Shown here: one piece after another, positions 33,031 through 45,220 of the stretch
Layout of the letters: every line of letters begins with the position of its first letter
How positions within the stretch are numbered: the first letter of the stretch is position 1
NCBI RefSeq assembly: GCF_016920785.2
Contig: NW_024609948.1
Span: forward strand, 248,001 to 312,000
Source: Ixodes scapularis
Lineage: Eukaryota; Arthropoda; Arachnida; Ixodida; Ixodidae
DNA length: 64,000 bases
Direction of reading: 5' to 3'
Translations under genes and position numbers: made by a program
Notes under the pieces: model-generated
The model's input: the letters and a program-made list of their open reading frames with translations, nothing else
The model's database searches: none
What the model was told of the DNA's origin: nothing

Positions 33031-35040
33031 CGTCTTCCAGGGGACCGCTATCGACCGCACGCTGCCGCCAGTGACTCCCGACGCAAAATCATCCTGATGC
33101 CGCGAACCTATCGTCGAAATGCGGAACTCGGGAGACTTGGAATGAATCTACTGTAGCTAAATGAATGTGAAGGACACGAGCGCTTATGGAAATGAGATGA
33201 ACTGAACAGCCGTTAAAAATGCAGACAGAAACACATTTCGTGCAGAAAACGTTTTTAGTAGCCGCGAATAAAAAAATATTCACAGGGAAGATTCCGTTAC
33301 TATACTTTAAAACTAAGGAAACACGAATGGTCTCATCAAACCGCGACTCAATAAAGGTCGCATCTAACGTGGCGAGGAGAAACAAGAGCCAACAGATGCA
33401 GACGACACCCATGCAGCGCTTCCGCTCGGAAAGCCGATCACAGCGCCAGTCCTAGTGCGGCGGCTGCACTGGTTCTGTGCCGCCGCTGCACGACTCCTGC
33501 ACTCCTCTGAACTCGGACAGAACTAGTTCAGAACTTTCTGGCCGAATCGAACAGACCTAATAACACGCGCGCGGAAATTGCAAACTCGCACCGAAGCATT
33601 TCAGACCTCCGTTCGCCGAAAATAAAGAGTTGAGCGCACGATGATGCAGAGCAGACTTTATGACTCGAACGCACTGTAGCCAAAGGCTCAAAAGAGCGCA
33701 GCTCGCCGACGTGAACAATTGGACAGAATGCGGTCGCTACTTATAAGTGATCAAGTAGGAAATGAGCCTACAGACAAGCATTTACTGCAAGCAACAAGCG
33801 CTGTCAGGATGTCACGATAAGGCACTTCACGAAGAAGCCTGCGGCGAACTACAGTTTTCACTAGAGTTTTCGCGTCATGCAACCGAAGCAAACAGCGCGC
33901 GCCTGCGTCTACATGTCGGGTAGCCATACCTTGTGGAAGTGTCGTGTGTCGCCGTTCCACCAGTCCGATATGTCGGTGTCACCGAGCGTCTAGTCCGCCA
34001 CTTGGAGCTAGAGTCAACCCACAGCTTATAGCACAACTAACTGCGCACCAAAAACGGAACAAAAGCAGAAAAGCGTGATTACCGCCACGGCGAAAAACAG
34101 CCAGATAATGGATTGGATTGGCTTTGCAGGTATATCAATCATAATCACAATTAAAGTAAATCGTTATATTTTCGTTACGCTATAAATAGTCTAACCACAC
34201 AAAAATATTTAAAAATCGTATAAAAACTGTATTTATGTCGTATATAAATTGCGACCGACTAAACTTTCCTTCGACGAGGACTTCGATTTCGGTTTCGGAA
34301 TGAGAACTTCTGACCTTGGCACGCTTTTCGATTTCGATAGTTCAACAGCAGTTATCACCAGTTGAGACAGATTCTACAAACATTTTATGCCGACGCTGCG
34401 AGCTGATAGGACCAACAAGAAAGTGTCAAAAGCACACCATCATGGTGTTCGTCGTGTTCCTGCACGCGTTATGTAGGCGCTGATCCAATCATAAACAGAA
34501 AAGGACCAGTGACTTCTGCTTCTGACGCTGCTTGACTGGGCTTATGACCTCGTAGCGTCGGTTGCGTCTGGACTTCAAAGGTCTCCACTGTGCCCCCAGC
34601 TGCACGTTTTAAGCACACTGGGACGCCACTAGGCGTTGTGCTGTTATGCTGATCGAATTAAATTATGATTCACTAATATCTCATGACTGCTACTTGCTAC
34701 GTGGCCGGAGACGAGACAAGACTACAGTGTACTAGAATACTTGGGTAGTGTTGGGACCGGGGGAGGGGCTCGCCTGAAGCGCGTGGTATTGATCGCGACA
34801 GGTGTCAACACCGGCACGTTATCCAGAAGGTGTGCGCATGCGCGGCGGCACGCGCGAAAATATGAATCTGTGGTGCTTCTTTGGTGGAGTGCACATAGAT
34901 TTCTGACAGAGCTACGACCTGCCAGCGGTAATACCGCGGCATCAATTACGCGGTGGCACGATCGTTAGCAACATGATGCTTCAATGTATTGGACGATACA
35001 AGCTACATTACCCTCCTTTTACATAAAAACAATTGCGACT
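33031..35040. other. Unrecognised sequence
   Basis: No transposon motif, terminal repeat or coding domain recognised over about 2 kb. A small GC-rich inverted pair (GCGGCGGCTGCA / GCCGCCGCTGCA) lies near 33456-33490. Confidence 0.35.
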
Positions 35041-35044
35041 TTAA

Positions 35045-35682
35045 AGGGATACTTCAACGAAATTTGAAATATTCCCGTCGTGTTCAAAAATAGGTTGAAT
35101 ATGATCCACAATATCCGTAAATGACAATCGCACGTTTGTATTTTGATCCTGGTGGCTGTATTTTTCGTTATAAACGGCCCACTCTGGCAAGCGCTCGGAG
35201 AAGGCCCAGCTTAGAGCACGTGACATCCAACGCAATCATGACGTAGGTCGTCTCAAGACGAGCAAAGCTACGGCGAGGCTGACGTCGAGAGGATGGCCTA
35301 GTCGTTCCAGCCACCGAAGCGGCTGCTTTTGTACGAATTTTGAGTGACGGGTTAATCTTCTATAATCTTCTAGGGGGACAATAGCGACTTCTGCGACACA
35401 CAAAGGCATTCTTGGGAAGAGGGGAGTTCCTCCTTCCCCCCTTCTCTCGTCGTGGCCGGAGACGAGACAAACTCCGTCACTAGCTGTCAAGGTTCCTAGA
35501 CGAGCATTACAAACGAGGCGTTAGCGACATCCACCAGGTGCTCTTTGCTAATCGTTTAATTCGTTTTAAAATTCCTTTTCGAGACTTTTTTAACAAGATA
35601 TTGGTATGTTCCATGTGATACTGCTTTTTTGAACACATATAGACCAAAAAAATGAGCGCCGAAATTTCGTTGTAGTATCCCT
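35045..35682. mobile_element. TTAA-flanked MITE, AGGGATAC family, copy 1
   Basis: AGGGATACTTCAACGAAATT at the left and its inverted partner at the right are flanked by TTAA (35041-35044, 35683-35686). Terminal and subterminal sequence is shared with 52151-52847. 638 bp, no transposase. Kolobok-type by target and first bases. Confidence 0.85.
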
Positions 35683-35686
35683 TTAA

Positions 35687-36390
35687 AGAACCGGATTGCA
35701 AGTTGTTTCAGCATAGAATCAGCTGCGACTTTCGGTTTGTCGGATGGTGAGCATTTTAAATGAAATGCCCATTTCCTTGGTCGCAAAGGCCGAACATTAG
35801 ATATTTGAAAGAATTATCTAAAACTCTGAAGCAGGTTTTTTTTTTTTTTTTTTTTTTTTTCTATCATATTATAATGGAACGAAACGGCACATACTAAAGT
35901 TCAAAATTGTTTTAGTATGTTTTTAATGTCCCAGGTTAACTTCTCTGTCTTCTTTTCTGCCCATCTTCTTTTTCTTGACTATACACGCCTTGCAGCAGCT
36001 GTGCATGGACGCCGCCATAACTGACCTTCAGTTTTTGTTTCCTCTTATTTCGTTTATTTCACTTCATCATTACCATAGCAGGCCAGGTTATTGCCATATT
36101 AGATTCAACTGTGTCCTTTTTTTAAAGCGTCGGCCTTTGTGGAGGATCGTCAACTACCGTTTCAGTTGCTCGGCATCTCGGTAAGACAAGAGAAGGTCAG
36201 CAATGGCGGTTCTAATTTGGCGCGTGTGTAAAGCGTCTATACGTCGAACCACCCAAGTGACGGTCGCAAAGGGGTGAGAATCTTTTATTTCTTCAAGGCT
36301 GCCACGACCATCCGAGGACCACACGACGTTCACTTGTAAGAAATGGATTATAAGCCGTGACAATTTTGATCACGCGTTTGAACATATAAC
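35687..36390. other. Unrecognised sequence with a T run
   Basis: A T run of about 25 lies at 35838-35861. No supported gene; frames on both strands near 35975-36363 lack motifs. Confidence 0.4.
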
Positions 36391-36394
36391 TTAA

Positions 36395-37558
36395 AGGGCA
36401 TCCCCGCCGTAATTTTTATAGTCACCGATTTCTATAAAATTTTCATCGTGTATTTGGATTCACTTCCTGAGCATGTGTACGAAATATCTCAGAAAAATAT
36501 TAATTTTCTTAGAAGACAATGAATTTTGAAATTTACACGTCCACACCCAAATCACGCTGCCGCCCTACTGGCAACACTGAGGAAGAGCGGCACACGGAGG
36601 CTGCCATGATGGCACTGACGTTGCCGTGACGTCACATGTTGGTCAGGGTGCTTGCTTTGGAGCTTGTTGGTGCTAGGACTGTCTGATTTTTGCTTATTTT
36701 ATCGGTTTATACAGCACACGCGAGCGCGCTGATGAAATGCACGTTCACGAAGCCGAAGCTACATGCGCGAATGTTGTCTCAAACGACGCTTTTACAGCGC
36801 GAGAATGGAAATTGAGGTTACGAGGCCCTAAAGATCTTCCGTCCCCGCGCTCGTGCCTTCTGTCCATAGGGAGTTTTAGCAGATAGTTATCAGAGGCCCG
36901 CTAACCCTCCGGGCGCGCGCTGGAGCATGCTTGGAAGTGGCGGCGCGAAAACGTCGCCACTTCCAAGGCGTCTCTTGAAAACACGGTCTACTAAAACCGT
37001 CTATTGTCAGACACCAAGATATAACAAAAAGTGCCTCCAATTAAAAGGCATAACGTCGATCAGTTTTTCTTGGCGTGCTAGCAACAAAAACTGCCTTACC
37101 ATTCCGCTTCAGAAGCGGCATCTGGTTCCACATGGCGGCGGATCACGAATGCAGCCGCCGCTGGCTTCCCTCGGAGGCGATGCCGGCGGATCGTATGAAA
37201 ACGGGTATCGTCATCGTCCTCAAAATCTAGCCGCATATCCTCATCGTTGCTCGATTCAGACGAGCTTGATGAGTCCATTTTCATCCGCGGCACGAACGCA
37301 AAACAGTGACCTGCTGCCAGGCTGGCCAGGCTCAAACTGCACACGTGCGAGTGTTTATACCATATGTGACGTCACACCAAAATGGCGGACCAGTCGAGTG
37401 GCAATTTAGTTTCGGTTTCGGTTTCAGCGTATTTTAACGATTATAAATTATGTAAACAGTTTTTTAATGATTTAACCGCTGCTGTAGGCTAAATTTTTAG
37501 TACCCTTTCCGAAAATATGTTTCGATAAAACCGCTCAAATTGACGGCGGAGCTGCCCT
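36395..37558. mobile_element. TTAA-flanked element with CCGCCGT ends
   Basis: AGGGCATCCCCGCCGT at the left pairs with ACGGCGGAGCTGCCCT at the right; TTAA flanks both (36391-36394, 37559-37562). At 1164 bp it is longer than the other TTAA elements here. It contains a serine/acid-rich minus-strand frame near its right end and a pair of TGACGTCACA sites at about 36628 and 37367. Confidence 0.8.
37096..37278 (-). CDS. Ser/Asp-rich short ORF inside TTAA element (hypothetical)
   Basis: From a Met at 37278 the minus strand encodes about 60 residues beginning MDSSSSSESSNDEDMRLDF, acidic and serine-rich, then basic (RRHRLRGK). The frame opens further upstream at 37344. Acidic Ser-rich starts are seen in several DNA-transposase first exons, so this may be the remaining N-terminal exon of the element's transposase gene. 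No catalytic domain follows, and chance remains possible. Confidence 0.3.
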   Translation of the reverse strand: MDSSSSSESSNDEDMRLDFEDDDDTRFHTIRRHRLRGKPAAAAFVIRRHVEPDAASEAEW

Positions 37559-37789
37559 TTAAGTCCAAAAACTGAGACAACGTGGGCTGAACAAGCCCGG
37601 AGACTAACATTAAAAACGAGCGTGTTGGTGTTTACTCTGCTCGGAGACTAGTTGGGTCTTCTCCCGAAACGAAAAGTTAGCGCCGGCTGACGTGTTCTTT
37701 TGAAAAAGGGAAGGGGAAAGAGAAAGTTTGAGTAACTGCAGTAACCACCCGATAGCTGCTCTCCCGATATGAAGCTCGAGGCATGTTAC

Positions 37790-38620
37790 ACTCTTAGAAA
37801 AAAGGGTCAGTATAGTCCTCCCTAAACGGAGGAACGCTCTTGATACATATGTTCCTTCAGAAAGGGAAAACCTTTCGTCCCTTTAGCAGGGGAGCAAAAG
37901 TTTCTCCGTTGACTCCATCTCATTATGGCGGCCACGAATCGAGCAAATCGAGCTCGATAAGGCTTAACGAGAACATTAAGTCTATTGTACAGAGCGAGAG
38001 GAGCAGCAAATAAAAACGTAACACGAGCTTTCCGCGAACTGTATTTATTTCCGAAGCCGACTTTCTCCTGCAGATAAAGAAATACGTTTCGAAAGCATGC
38101 AGTCACTCAGTCTTCTCATCGTCTGCACTGCGATGTTCAACGGAGACAACCGGCACCCAGTTCGCTTACTTTATGTCTTACCTTTGCTATTCCTCGAGCC
38201 ACAATTCCTTCGTCAACCGTTGCGTCAACCGCACATCACGGAGGAGTCAAAATCATTCGCCCGCAAAACCAAAAGCCGCTCTAAAAAAAAAAAAAAAAAA
38301 TCCGAAGCAACCTCTTGGCCTATCTTAGCACGGTAACACGAAATTATGGCGTAGCCGCGTAGCGTAATAGGATGTTAAATCGCTTACAACCAGATGGCAG
38401 GGTCAAGCATAGTAATCGCAAGTAGCTAGGTGGCGCTAGGTACCGCCCAATTCATGTTTTACAAAACAATATTTTTATTTTTTATCCCACGATTGCGTTT
38501 CCCTTTCTTCGGGAATCTCTAACATATGTAGACACGTTACGCACACTACAAGCATCAGGTGAACATATATTGAGCGCATACACATGCATCGCACATACAA
38601 ACATCAATACAACAGCCAAC
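37790..38620 (+). repeat. ~0.8-kb repeat unit, copy A (uninterrupted)
   Basis: Begins ACACTCTTAGAAAAAAGGGT and matches copy B (39240 on) closely for about 470 bp (for example GAGGAGCAGCAAATAAAA and CACGAGCTTTCCGCGAACTG). Weaker similarity follows (GATGGCRGGGTC, GTAATYGCAAGTAGCTAGG, then ATCAATACAAC). An A run lies at 38283-38299. No convincing ORF; class unknown. Confidence 0.8.
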
Positions 38621-39239
38621 GTTACTAGAACACTTAGTTGGGAAACTCGCCGTCGAAACCTGGGCCGCTGGCGTCCACCGAGACCGAGCTAAATACGACA
38701 ACAGCGCCACTCTTTGTCATTTGTCTGTACTGCTGTCACCTTGAACTTTTACATAGCATATTTTTGCGTAAACACAAAGGGAAAAGACTCTTTTTGTATG
38801 AAATTCATTGGAGTTTAGTACAAAATGATGGGCACGTGATGTTTTTAAAATGTTTAGTTTGCAGGGTTTTGCGGCACAATTAATATTGTTTTTATACAAC
38901 CATGCCTCAGCGGTGCTTTCAGGTAGCGCGTCCCGACCTAGGTGCATTTTAACCTCGGTAGCAAGACGCGGCGCGTCCGCTGGGGAGACGGGGATGGCAC
39001 CCCTGTAACCAAGGAGGTTAGAAGTACTAGGAGGGGGCACGTTGCAATATTGGTGACGCCTAGTCATAAAAAGTTTAAACGATTTTGTGGCCAGCGTGAC
39101 CGCAGATCTCTCTGGCGATTGGTGCGCGTGACATGTCACGTGTAAGATGGATGGTTGATTGTAGAAGGACTCCTTGTAGGCTTGCGCGCGCTCCGTCCAG
39201 TACGTTTTATCAGGTCAAAGGCTAGACTGCGGTGTATTC
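38621..39239. other. Spacer between repeat copies A and B
   Basis: Nothing recognised; a 140-codon minus-strand frame (38717-39139) has no motif. Confidence 0.35.
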
Positions 39240-39800
39240 TAGTACACTTTTAGAAAAAAGGGTATGGATAGTCCTCCCTTAGGGGAGGAACGGTCTTGTA
39301 ACCTATGTTCCTTTAGAAAGGGAGAAACTTTCGTCCCTGAAGCAAGGGAGCAAAGTTCCTCCGTCGCTTGCATCTCAATATGGCGGCCCCGAATCGAGCA
39401 AATCGAGCCCAATAAGGCTTGACGAGGACGCTACGTCTCTTGTACGGGACGAGAGGAGCAGCAAATAAAAGCATAACACGAGCTTTCCGCGAACTGTGTT
39501 TATTTCCGAAGCCAGATTCCCGCCACAGGCGTTTCGAAAGCAGTTACTCAGTCTTCTCGTCGACAGCACTGCGATGTTAAACGGAGACAACCGATACCCA
39601 GTTACTTCGCGCACTTTGCGTCTTACCTTAGGTGTTCCTCGAGTCACAATTCCTTCGTCAACCGTACATCACGGAGAAGGGCAAACTCAATCCGCGAACC
39701 AAAAGTTCCAAAAGCCGCTCTCGAAAGAACAAACTCGAAGCCGCTGTTTATTGCATAGCGTGAAAGGTTGAATCGTTAGCCAAAAGATGGCGGGGTCGCG
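39240..39800 (+). repeat. Repeat unit, copy B, left part (interrupted)
   Basis: Matches copy A from ACACTTTTAGAAAAAAGGGT through GATGGCGGGGTC and is then interrupted by the LINE at 39801. Copy-A-like sequence resumes at 43875-43911 (GTAATTGCAAGTAGCTAGG) and again at 45023-45099 (CATCAGATGAAC to CAATACAAC). Three younger elements therefore sit in this one copy. Confidence 0.8.
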
Positions 39801-40064
39801 GGGTCAGGATCTTTTACTCGGAGAAGCAACTGGAGATAGCAACCAAACAAATTGAGGAATTAATTTCTGGCGATACCACAGCAGAATGGACTTACACAAA
39901 TTTAATGAGATTATTTGAGCGAGAGCTATCCAAGGTCCGACCTAGAGAAAAAGGAAAAGGAAGGCATAAACCCAAGAGCTGGTGGGATGGGGAGGTTAAG
40001 AACGCAATAGAGAGACGCCAGGAAGCATCCAGGGAACACAGACATTCCAAGCAAAGGGGGGAAC

Positions 40065-41535
40065 CACTGATCTCTATGACAATTGCTGGATCGCGCTTCC
40101 CCGCTTGTTCGCTGCAGCGCAACTGAAGCCACCGGGCTTCACTCGCTTGGGATACGATTTGCCGTTTTTGCTAGCCTTTGCTGCGGTTTTCCAGCGTGCT
40201 GACGACACGTTTTCTACTCGTTCGTCGTCATTCGCCGAAGAAGTTTTTTGAAGACTGTGTATTGTTGAGACTTGCCGTTGTGAACACGTGGAAAATTTTA
40301 CGAAAGTGCAGTGTCGCAGGAAAAAGGCACAACGCGTCGAAAGGAAGGGCTGGCGGCGTGTTCAAAGCTTCCTTGGCACGCCGAAGTGCCGTGTCTCTGT
40401 GCCTTCGCACGCTTGGATACCGACCAAGAACCGACGCCGTGTGTATGTGTTCAGCGAGTGCAATGTGCGTGAAGCTGTTCGTGCCTCTGGATCAGCGTCT
40501 TTTCCCCTCGCGGTTTAGGAACGAGCTTAATCCAGCGTCCAATAGCGACGGAAGATGGAGAGAAGGTACGTCTTTTTTTCGTCCTTAGACGATTTACACA
40601 ATACCGTGCACAACAGCTCCTCATCACTGATCAGTGCTGGCTTATTATCAACCTACTTAATTGCACTTGACGTTTGAGCGCGGCTCGCCTAATTGTAATT
40701 GGTCAACAGATTGCACACGACCATATCGGCCGCGCTTCAAAGATTTTCATTCTCGCCGTCTTGTACTTCTGCTTTCGAAAACCCCCCTGGCTCCACAACG
40801 TTGCCCTATTCGTGCTCCCACGGAATCTATTAGAGTAGATTTGGGACATAGCCATGGTTAATATAGTACATAAGAACACGTACAGATCTCCCCCTTTTAT
40901 TGATTGCAACTCACCGGAACAGCTGGACGATCCAGAACTCCGTGGCCGATATATATAAATGATCTAAAGGCATCTACGCGCGACACATGTTCAGAACTTT
41001 GGCGCGGCGTCAATTCTTGACCGGTATCCAAGCGTGCGAAGGCACAAAGATGCATCACTCGGCGTGCCAAGGAAGCTTTGATCACGCCGCGACACCGGCG
41101 ACACGTTTTCGACGAGTTGTACCTTTTGATACGGCTTCACGCACATTGCACTCGCTAAACACATTCACACGGCGTCGGTTCTTGGTCGGTATCCAAGCGC
41201 GCGAAGGCACAGAGACACGGCACTTCGGCGTGCCAAGGAAGCTTTGAACACGCCGCCAGCCCTTCCTTTCGACGCGTTGTGCCTTTTTCCTGCGACACTG
41301 CACTTTCGTAAAATTTTCCACGTGTTCACAACGGCAAGTCTCAACAATACACAGAGTCTTCAAAAAACTTCTTCGGCGAATGACGACGAACGAGTAGAAA
41401 ACGTGTCGTCAGCACGCTGGAAAACCGCAGCAAAGGCTAGCAAAAACGGCAAATCGTATCCCAAGCGAGTGAAGCCCGGTGGCTTCACTTGCGGGAGCGG
41501 CAAGCGCGATCCAGCAATTGTCATTGAGATCAGTG
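40065..41535. mobile_element. 1.47-kb element with ~410-bp terminal inverted repeats
   Basis: Both termini start CACTGATCTC(A/T)ATGACAATT and match in inverted orientation for about 410 bp (40065-40478 against 41130-41535). An 8-bp duplication GGGGGAAC flanks it (40057-40064, 41536-41543). Inside, 41005-41128 is a second, more diverged copy of the right repeat segment 41169-41290, in direct orientation. No transposase. The 8-bp duplication fits hAT, P or Merlin; the termini are not the usual hAT CAGGG type, so the superfamily is open. Confidence 0.9.
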
Positions 41536-41706
41536 GGGGGAACCAAAAGCCGAAGTAGACAGAAAATGGGATAATTTCATAATTTATAGAAGGGAAGCAT
41601 CCTGTTTAATCAGTGAGAAAATGAGAACAAGGCGGTCCCAATGGTTGTCAAAAGTGCACAAAAAGGATAAAAAGCAGCCAAGAAATTTCGGAAACATCTG
41701 AACTCC

Positions 41707-43764
41707 ATGAGTAATAAGACAAGTTTAGAACAGAGGTTTATAGTTACAGCTCAAGGTACTCGACTGGAAGGGGATAAGGCAATGCAGCATATAGGGACAA
41801 TGATGGCGGAAAAATTTAAAGACCGAAGGAATGAGGCACATGCTTTATCGCAGGAGAACAGACCGGTAAGTGCCATGGATTCGTTCGGACAAAGAGAATG
41901 GGAAAGGGCAGAGAAAAGAGTTCCTAGTAGCACATCGACAGGCCCTGACGGTATTCCCATTATGTTAATCAAGAACTTGGGCCCAAAATCTAAGCAAGCA
42001 TTAAGAGAGGCAGTGAATAAAATGGTAACGGATGGGAAAGCCCCCGATGAATGGAGACTAAGCAGGATGAGCATGATATATAAACGAAAGGGGGACAAAG
42101 CGGACATAAACAACTATCGTCCTATAACGGTGACGTCAGTGATTTACAGGGTGGTGATGCAGATTATAAAGGATAGACTGCAGGCATGGGTGGAGAGCGA
42201 GGGGGTGCTGGGGGAGCTGCAGAATGGGTTCCGGAAGCAAAGGAGGTTAGAGGACAATCTGTTCTCTTTAACGCAGTGTATCGAAATAGCAGAAAAGGAA
42301 CAAAGGCCCCTATGGCTAGCGTTTCTGGATATCAAAGGAGCCTACGACAGTGTAATTCAAGAGAATTTGTGGGGCATACTGGGTACATTAGGGGTAGAAG
42401 CTGGAGTAACTAATCTTTTAAAAGATATATATAATAGCAACAAGGTGCGTATAAAATGGGAAACAAATGTATCGGAGCCTATAGAGATAGAGCGGGGGCT
42501 TAGGCAAGGCTGCCCTTTGTCGCCTTTGTTGTTCATGTTATACTTACAGGGATTGGAGAACAAACTAGAGCGGAGCGGGTTTGGCTTCAACCTTTCTTTC
42601 ATCAAGCAAGGTGAATGGATTAAACAATCACTACCGGGGCTGATGTATGCAGATGATATAGTGCTAATGGCCGACAACAAAGAAGATTTGCAGAAATTAA
42701 TGGATATCTGTGGTACAGAGGGAGATAAACTAGGTCTTAAATTTAGTCAAGAAAAAGCGGCAGTGATGATTTTTAATGATAAAGATGGTGGCGAGCACAG
42801 GATACAAGAGGTCATGTTGAAGGTAGTGGATAAGTAAAGGTATCTTGGGGTATGGATAAATAATGGTGTTGAGTATCTAACGGAGCATGAAAAACATGTA
42901 GCGATGAAAGGTAGCAGGAATGCAGCCGTCATGAAACATAGGGCTCTGTGGAATTACAGTAGGTATGAAGTGGTGAGGGGGATTTGGAAAGGGGTCATGG
43001 TTCCCGGCCTGACCTTAGGCAATGCGGTCCTGTGCATGAGACCAGATATTCAAGCAAAGTTAGAAATTAAACAGCGGGGCGTAGGTAGGCTTGCTTTGGG
43101 AGCTCATGGAAATACGCCGAATCAGGGGGTACAAGGCGACATGGGATGGACGTCATTCGAGGGCAGGGAAGCTAGCAGCGAGATAGAATTTGAGGAGCGT
43201 TTGAGGGAAATGGAGGAAGAGCAGTGGGCTAGGAAAGTTTTCAGTTATTTGTACATGAGGAATGTAGATAACAAATAGAGAAAGCGAACTAGAAAATTAT
43301 CAAGCAAATATTTGGGCGGCAGTGGGGGCGCCAACCAGGAATTACGGGTTAAGAAAAGGATAAAAGAAACAGAGAAGGGTCTGTGGGAAACGGGTATGCA
43401 GACAAAACCAACACTGGAGACGTACAGAATGTTCAAACAGGAAATTTGCAAAGAAAATATCTACGATAATTCTAGGGGAAGCTCTTTGTTGTTTGAGGCC
43501 AGGACAGGAGTATTGCGGACTAAGACGTACCGGGTTAAGTACCAGGAGATGGACACCTTATGTAGTGTGTGTGGGGAGCAGGAGGAAACGGCTGAACACT
43601 TAATACTTTTCTGTAAAGGGCTTCACCCAACAGTTAACAGTGACCGGGCGGATTTAATCAAAGCATTGGGTTTTAAAGACAGTGAAGGAAAAATAGACTT
43701 TACACGGGTAGAAATAACCAAGCGGAGGTTATCAGACTGGTGGCTAAAATCGAGGCAGGGGTGA
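41707..43764 (+). pseudogene. LINE reverse transcriptase (tick-transposon type)
   Basis: One reading frame runs from 41707 to 43764 and is broken only by stops at 42835-42837 (TAA) and 43276-43278 (TAG). Readable RT motifs are STGPDGIPIMLIK, INNYRPITVTSVIYRVV, ELQNGFRKQRRLEDNLF, WLAFLDIKGAYDSV (first catalytic Asp), ERGLRQGCPLSPLLFMLYL, GLMYADDIVLMAD (YADD box) and LGLKFSQEKAAVM. After the first stop the same frame gives RYLGVWINNG. It ends with YDNSRGSSLLFEAR and CSVCGEQEETAEHLILFC. RT catalytic residues are intact. Upstream sequence between the nested element and 41707 is frameshifted. This RT type is very common in hard-tick genomes. Confidence 0.9.
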
Positions 43765-43919
43765 GATTTAATCTTGGCATTCAAAACATATAATTAGATT
43801 TATAATGTTCGCTAGGTGGCGCAAGCCACCGCCCGATTCACAGGGTTTAGCCAGATCCATCCATCCATCCATCCCGCAGAGTAATTGCAAGTAGCTAGGC
43901 TAGGTGGCGCCAATGGTTG

Positions 43920-45022
43920 CAGAATATGTCGCCCAAAAATGGCCGACTCCTTCGCTGGAGCCTAGCTTTGCAACAGTTTTCTTTTGAGGTCAGGTACAAA
44001 AAGGGTAAACTGCACACCAACGCGGATGGCTTGAGCCGACGCTCAAAAGTGAGTAGAGAAACGTCTTTACTGAGCGAGCTCATGGATACCAAAATTTTAC
44101 TTTATTTTGCTAAACAATTGTACCCAAGCTGGGATACAATTGATTTTGGTTTCGTGCCTTTTGTTGCTCTCTTGCGGGTGCCGAGCCCTGGTAGGGGTTT
44201 CGTTTTACTTACGATCTTGCTAAGAGCGATTTTCATACCTTTTAGTGCCTGGTGTGCGTTCGAAGGGGTTTGCTAGATGCGCATTTGCAGTGCGGTCTTG
44301 GTTCAATTTTATCATCCTCTCAAGATTTTTCGCAAGCTGCCCCAAGCGCTTGGAGATGAGCAGAGAGAATGCCCGGCACTCAAGAAAAGCCGGAGACGGT
44401 GATCCACCTCCTTATCGGCACTACTGCGGTCCCTCAAAGGAGTGGCTGCTGACCTCTTCTCTTCGGGACCGACTTCCGGGCGGCGGAGGAACTGTTGCGA
44501 CGGCCTTCACTGGGGGCTTTAAACTAAAAACAGAACGAAGCCACGAGACCATCTGGAATCGCGGGCCCTCGCAAGGAGAAACACCGGCGTACGTGTGCGT
44601 GCCTGTGTGTGTGGGGGTCTGTCGGTGTTGAGTTTCAGCAAGAACGTCGCCACCTTACATCAGCCACTGGAGCGCGGCAAGAACGTCGAGGGATTACATC
44701 ATCTGCCCCTCGCTGAAAGAACACCGGGAAATTGCCTCAGCCGCCCCCGCACTTCGGACACCTCGTGAACACTCGAACACCGGGGAAGGCTCCTCTCTCT
44801 CAGAGGGCCTTCTCGCCCTCGAAGGGCTATATAACTTGGGATTGGGGAGCCAGAAATCGCCGACTGCAGACTGCCGATTGCCGATTAATTAGTCGACCAT
44901 GCTCTTGTATATTCACTGTATATAAAAGTTCTCCTGGAGTACTCTCACTCCAGGCCTGTTTCCTCGGGGCCATATTAGCAGCGAGCCGCAGCCCCAACTC
45001 TTGGTTCCGCGCCTGAGGTCGC
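43920..45022 (+). mobile_element. Ty3/gypsy LTR retrotransposon remnant
   Basis: Near 43929-44050 the frame reads GRLLRWSLALQQFSFEV, then YKKGKLHTNADGLSRRS, the diagnostic end of the Ty3/gypsy RNase H domain. No integrase follows. Instead there is about 0.9 kb of non-coding sequence with LTR-like features: two TATA-like boxes (44829 CTATATAAC and 44921 TATATAAAAG) and GC-rich stretches. This suggests an internal deletion joining the RNase H end to a 3' LTR region. LTR borders could not be fixed because no second LTR is in the window. Confidence 0.7.
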
Positions 45023-45220
45023 GCATCAGATGAACGCACATCGAGCACATACACGGCACACACAAATATCAATACAACGGAGCACCACACTAAACCGAAC
45101 ACTACACCCGTTGATTTTGATTGAAACGTTTATTTAATTTCCATGCCTCTGGTCTATGGAACCTCATGTGGCATGGGGGAAGGGGGAGTGGGAGAGGGGT
45201 AGTGATATGATGGTGATAGA

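Larger units (their letters stand above)
39801..43874 (+). mobile_element. 5'-truncated LINE (tick-transposon type) with nested TIR element
   Basis: Starts inside the ORF2 endonuclease-RT linker (FYSEKQLEIATKQIEEL, then RGRHKPKSWWDGEVK-like at 39960-40010). It is interrupted at 40065-41535 and continues through the reverse transcriptase to a C-terminal zinc-finger-like motif and stop at 43764. A conserved 3' end (GGTGGCGCAAGCCACCGCCC) and CCAT/ATCC tail end at 43874. The 3' end is shared with the fragment at 626-1240. Confidence 0.88.

Noticed and set aside
36730..36760. Hammerhead-ribozyme-like CTGATGA core
   Set aside because: No GAAA partner or stem III at suitable spacing; other CTGATGA sites in the window also fail.
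44636..45022. Defined 3' LTR of the gypsy remnant (TGTTGAG start)
   Set aside because: TATA-like boxes are present but no second LTR is in the window to fix the ends and no matching terminal CA plus TSD was found.
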